From the NCBI GenBank assembly GCA_014904985.1, contig MU129271.1:1-32074 (forward strand): a stretch of DNA of 32,074 nucleotides, read 5' to 3'. The notes below the pieces were generated by a model. That model ran no database searches. It was not told where the DNA came from and saw nothing but the letters and a program-made list of their open reading frames with translations. Source of the DNA: Hydnum rufescens UP504. Taxonomy: Eukaryota; Basidiomycota; Agaricomycetes; Cantharellales; Hydnaceae. Positions 30,831 to 32,074 of the stretch are shown in pieces. Position numbers and translations under genes: made by a program. The first letter of the stretch is position 1. Every line of letters begins with the position of its first letter.

Positions 30831-31224
30831 TCCATTCATCGGCGTTCCCGCTCATCCTGTCACGTTCCATCGATCAGAGGGTGGTATTTAGTCTGCTTCG
30901 CAAACACCAGATCCTTCAATCTCTTTTGACTTACTGGCAAAGTTCGGAGCACTATATTCGCAACTGCTGAAGTACGCCAAGGTTCGAGCCATAATGGCAA
31001 AGGCCTCAGTAGGAAAGGCCTCCTGTCATCTAGTGCAACGGACTCCAACATCCGAGCTCTCAGAGAGCTCGACGACTGCAGTTCCATGCGCAGGGGGTGC
31101 GGCAGAGGATGGGGCTCTTGGGGAGGTGGGATTGCCAGTGGGATAGGGGGCAGAGGGAACGTGGGGCCCACGACAGGGCTCCTTGGTGTTCGGTGGAGAG
31201 GGGGGAACTTTCAGCGGAGTAGAG

Positions 31225-31420
31225 CATGGGGAAGTGGCGAGGGAACAACAGAGGCAGCAGGAACAAACAGAGGCAGAGAACAACAGAGGCAGAGGACAGC
31301 AGAGGCAAGAGGACACAACAGAGGAACAGCAGAGAGGCGAACAGCAGGCAGGCAGAGCGGGAACAGACAGAGGCAGAGCGGAGATCAGGAGGGCAGAGGG
31401 AAACAGCAGAGGCAGAAGTG
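31225..31420. repeat. Purine-rich AACAGAGGCAGAG minisatellite
   Basis: Words aacagaggcag and gcagag are repeated many times with irregular spacing, giving an almost pyrimidine-free strand. The open frames across it are low-complexity artefacts. Confidence 0.75.
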
Positions 31421-31535
31421 ACGGCCAATAGAGACACGGGGCAGGGGTAGGGCAGACTGTTGAAGCCACGATGGCGGGGCGGGAGGCCCTTAATTCGGGG
31501 CCACAATCATGAAATGGTCTGAGAAGATAAATGAA

Positions 31536-31980
31536 TCAGAAGGAGTTTTGTAGTCCTTCTGAGCATGTGTGGACTTGTTTTTCCTTTAGCAATCTCTCCC
31601 AGAGAGCTACTTTCTGCCAGTCAGCAGCTTGTGGCCCCTTCCGATGTCGCCTGCCATATACTGGGCAGCATCCAAATACATGCCCTGGGCTTCTGCAAAG
31701 CGCTTTTGCAATTGCCACTTCCTCTTTCTTTCCTCATTTTCGCACGCACTGCCTGAAAGTAAGTGGTCGGTTCTGCGGACACTGAACATTCCAACAGCCT
31801 CCCTGAAACAATGCATTTCACCAGGGGCAGCGCAAATTGAGGCTGATCTTTCGTGCTGTCTGGCTGGCTCCCCCATTACCGCGGTCTCCCCATATCATCC
31901 TCCGATCTTCTTCTTCATGTCGAATCCGAATGTATGGATCATCCATGTTGATCTCTGTTGGTGCCAAGAGTGGCGAGGCA
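31536..31980 (-). CDS. Possible coding fragment, function unknown
   Basis: The minus frame 31876-31607 (89 residues) ends with a protein-like stretch (ENEERKRKWQLQKRFAEAQ, then DAAQYMAGDIGRG) rich in charged residues, suggesting a helix. Further upstream on the same strand another frame starts MDDPYIRIRHEEEDRRMIWG (about 31947). They could be pieces of one interrupted gene, with a break near 31840-31860. No family is recognised, and a transposon origin is as likely as a host gene. Confidence 0.3.
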
Positions 31981-32074
31981 AACATCAACTGAGATGATCA
32001 CGCATCACCATATCTCTCAGGGGCTGGAGGGGCAGAAGTAGGTGGGAGAAATGACCGGAGTGACGGCTCTCGTT

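Noticed and set aside
30522..30929. Ser/His-rich plus-strand frames
   Set aside because: They are translations of the 37-bp tandem repeat.
30960..31000. Possible tRNA T-arm (ggttcgagcc)
   Set aside because: No cloverleaf could be drawn around it; there is no matching acceptor stem or anticodon arm.
31026..31506. Cys/Leu-rich minus-strand and Gln/Arg-rich plus-strand frames
   Set aside because: They are translations of the AACAGAGGCAGAG minisatellite.

Overview
This window looks like nuclear DNA of a filamentous basidiomycete, probably an agaricomycete. The inference rests on one intact-looking conserved gene with about 28 very short introns (mostly 45-65 nt), a Ty3/gypsy relic and a gag-bearing retroelement of basidiomycete style, and many non-autonomous repeats. 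No bacterial gene organisation, tRNA, rRNA or CRISPR array was seen.

Layout. Bases 1-3926 are repeats: a large foldback (1-819), a ~160-bp tandem repeat (958-1385), a block with hairpins, a TATA-like box and a possible small membrane protein (1504-2357, minus strand), and a Harbinger/Tourist-like MITE with a TTA target duplication (2995-3260). Bases 3927-13238 hold the main gene, GCN1 (plus strand), the giant HEAT-repeat ribosome-associated activator of the Gcn2 kinase. I could trace about 29 exons and roughly 2,600 residues, close to the usual family size. The frame is broken at several points, three of them next to G runs. Bases 13239-15640 are non-coding with a second TIR element (13579-14248) and inverted or GC-rich repeats. 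Bases 15675-17061 are a decayed gypsy pol (RT end, RNase H, integrase zinc finger).

The most unusual region is 17215-22146. Bases 18211-22146 form an imperfect palindrome of almost 4 kb whose ~1.9-kb arms diverge from a 42-bp spacer. Each arm consists of tandem modules. In each module an exon-like block ends in a GC hairpin and is followed by an 80-111-nt intron-like block with a 5' splice site, an internal stem-loop, a CTAAT/CTAAC-type branch site and an AG|GGACT acceptor. A lone related module lies at 17232-17375. Coding capacity is not maintained through the junctions, so this may be a structured non-coding transcript, a mobile element or a decayed repeat gene.

Bases 22430-22690 carry the same ~160-bp repeat family as 958-1385 in opposite orientation. 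Bases 23550-25373 hold a broken gag-type retroelement with a CCHC knuckle and no recognisable pol. A solo LTR with a perfect 5-bp duplication is at 25939-26299. A two-exon minus-strand gene of unknown function (28635-26466) encodes a nuclear-looking, low-complexity protein. The right end (28688-32074) holds tandem repeats, an LTR-like promoter block, purine-rich minisatellite DNA and a possible minus-strand coding fragment.
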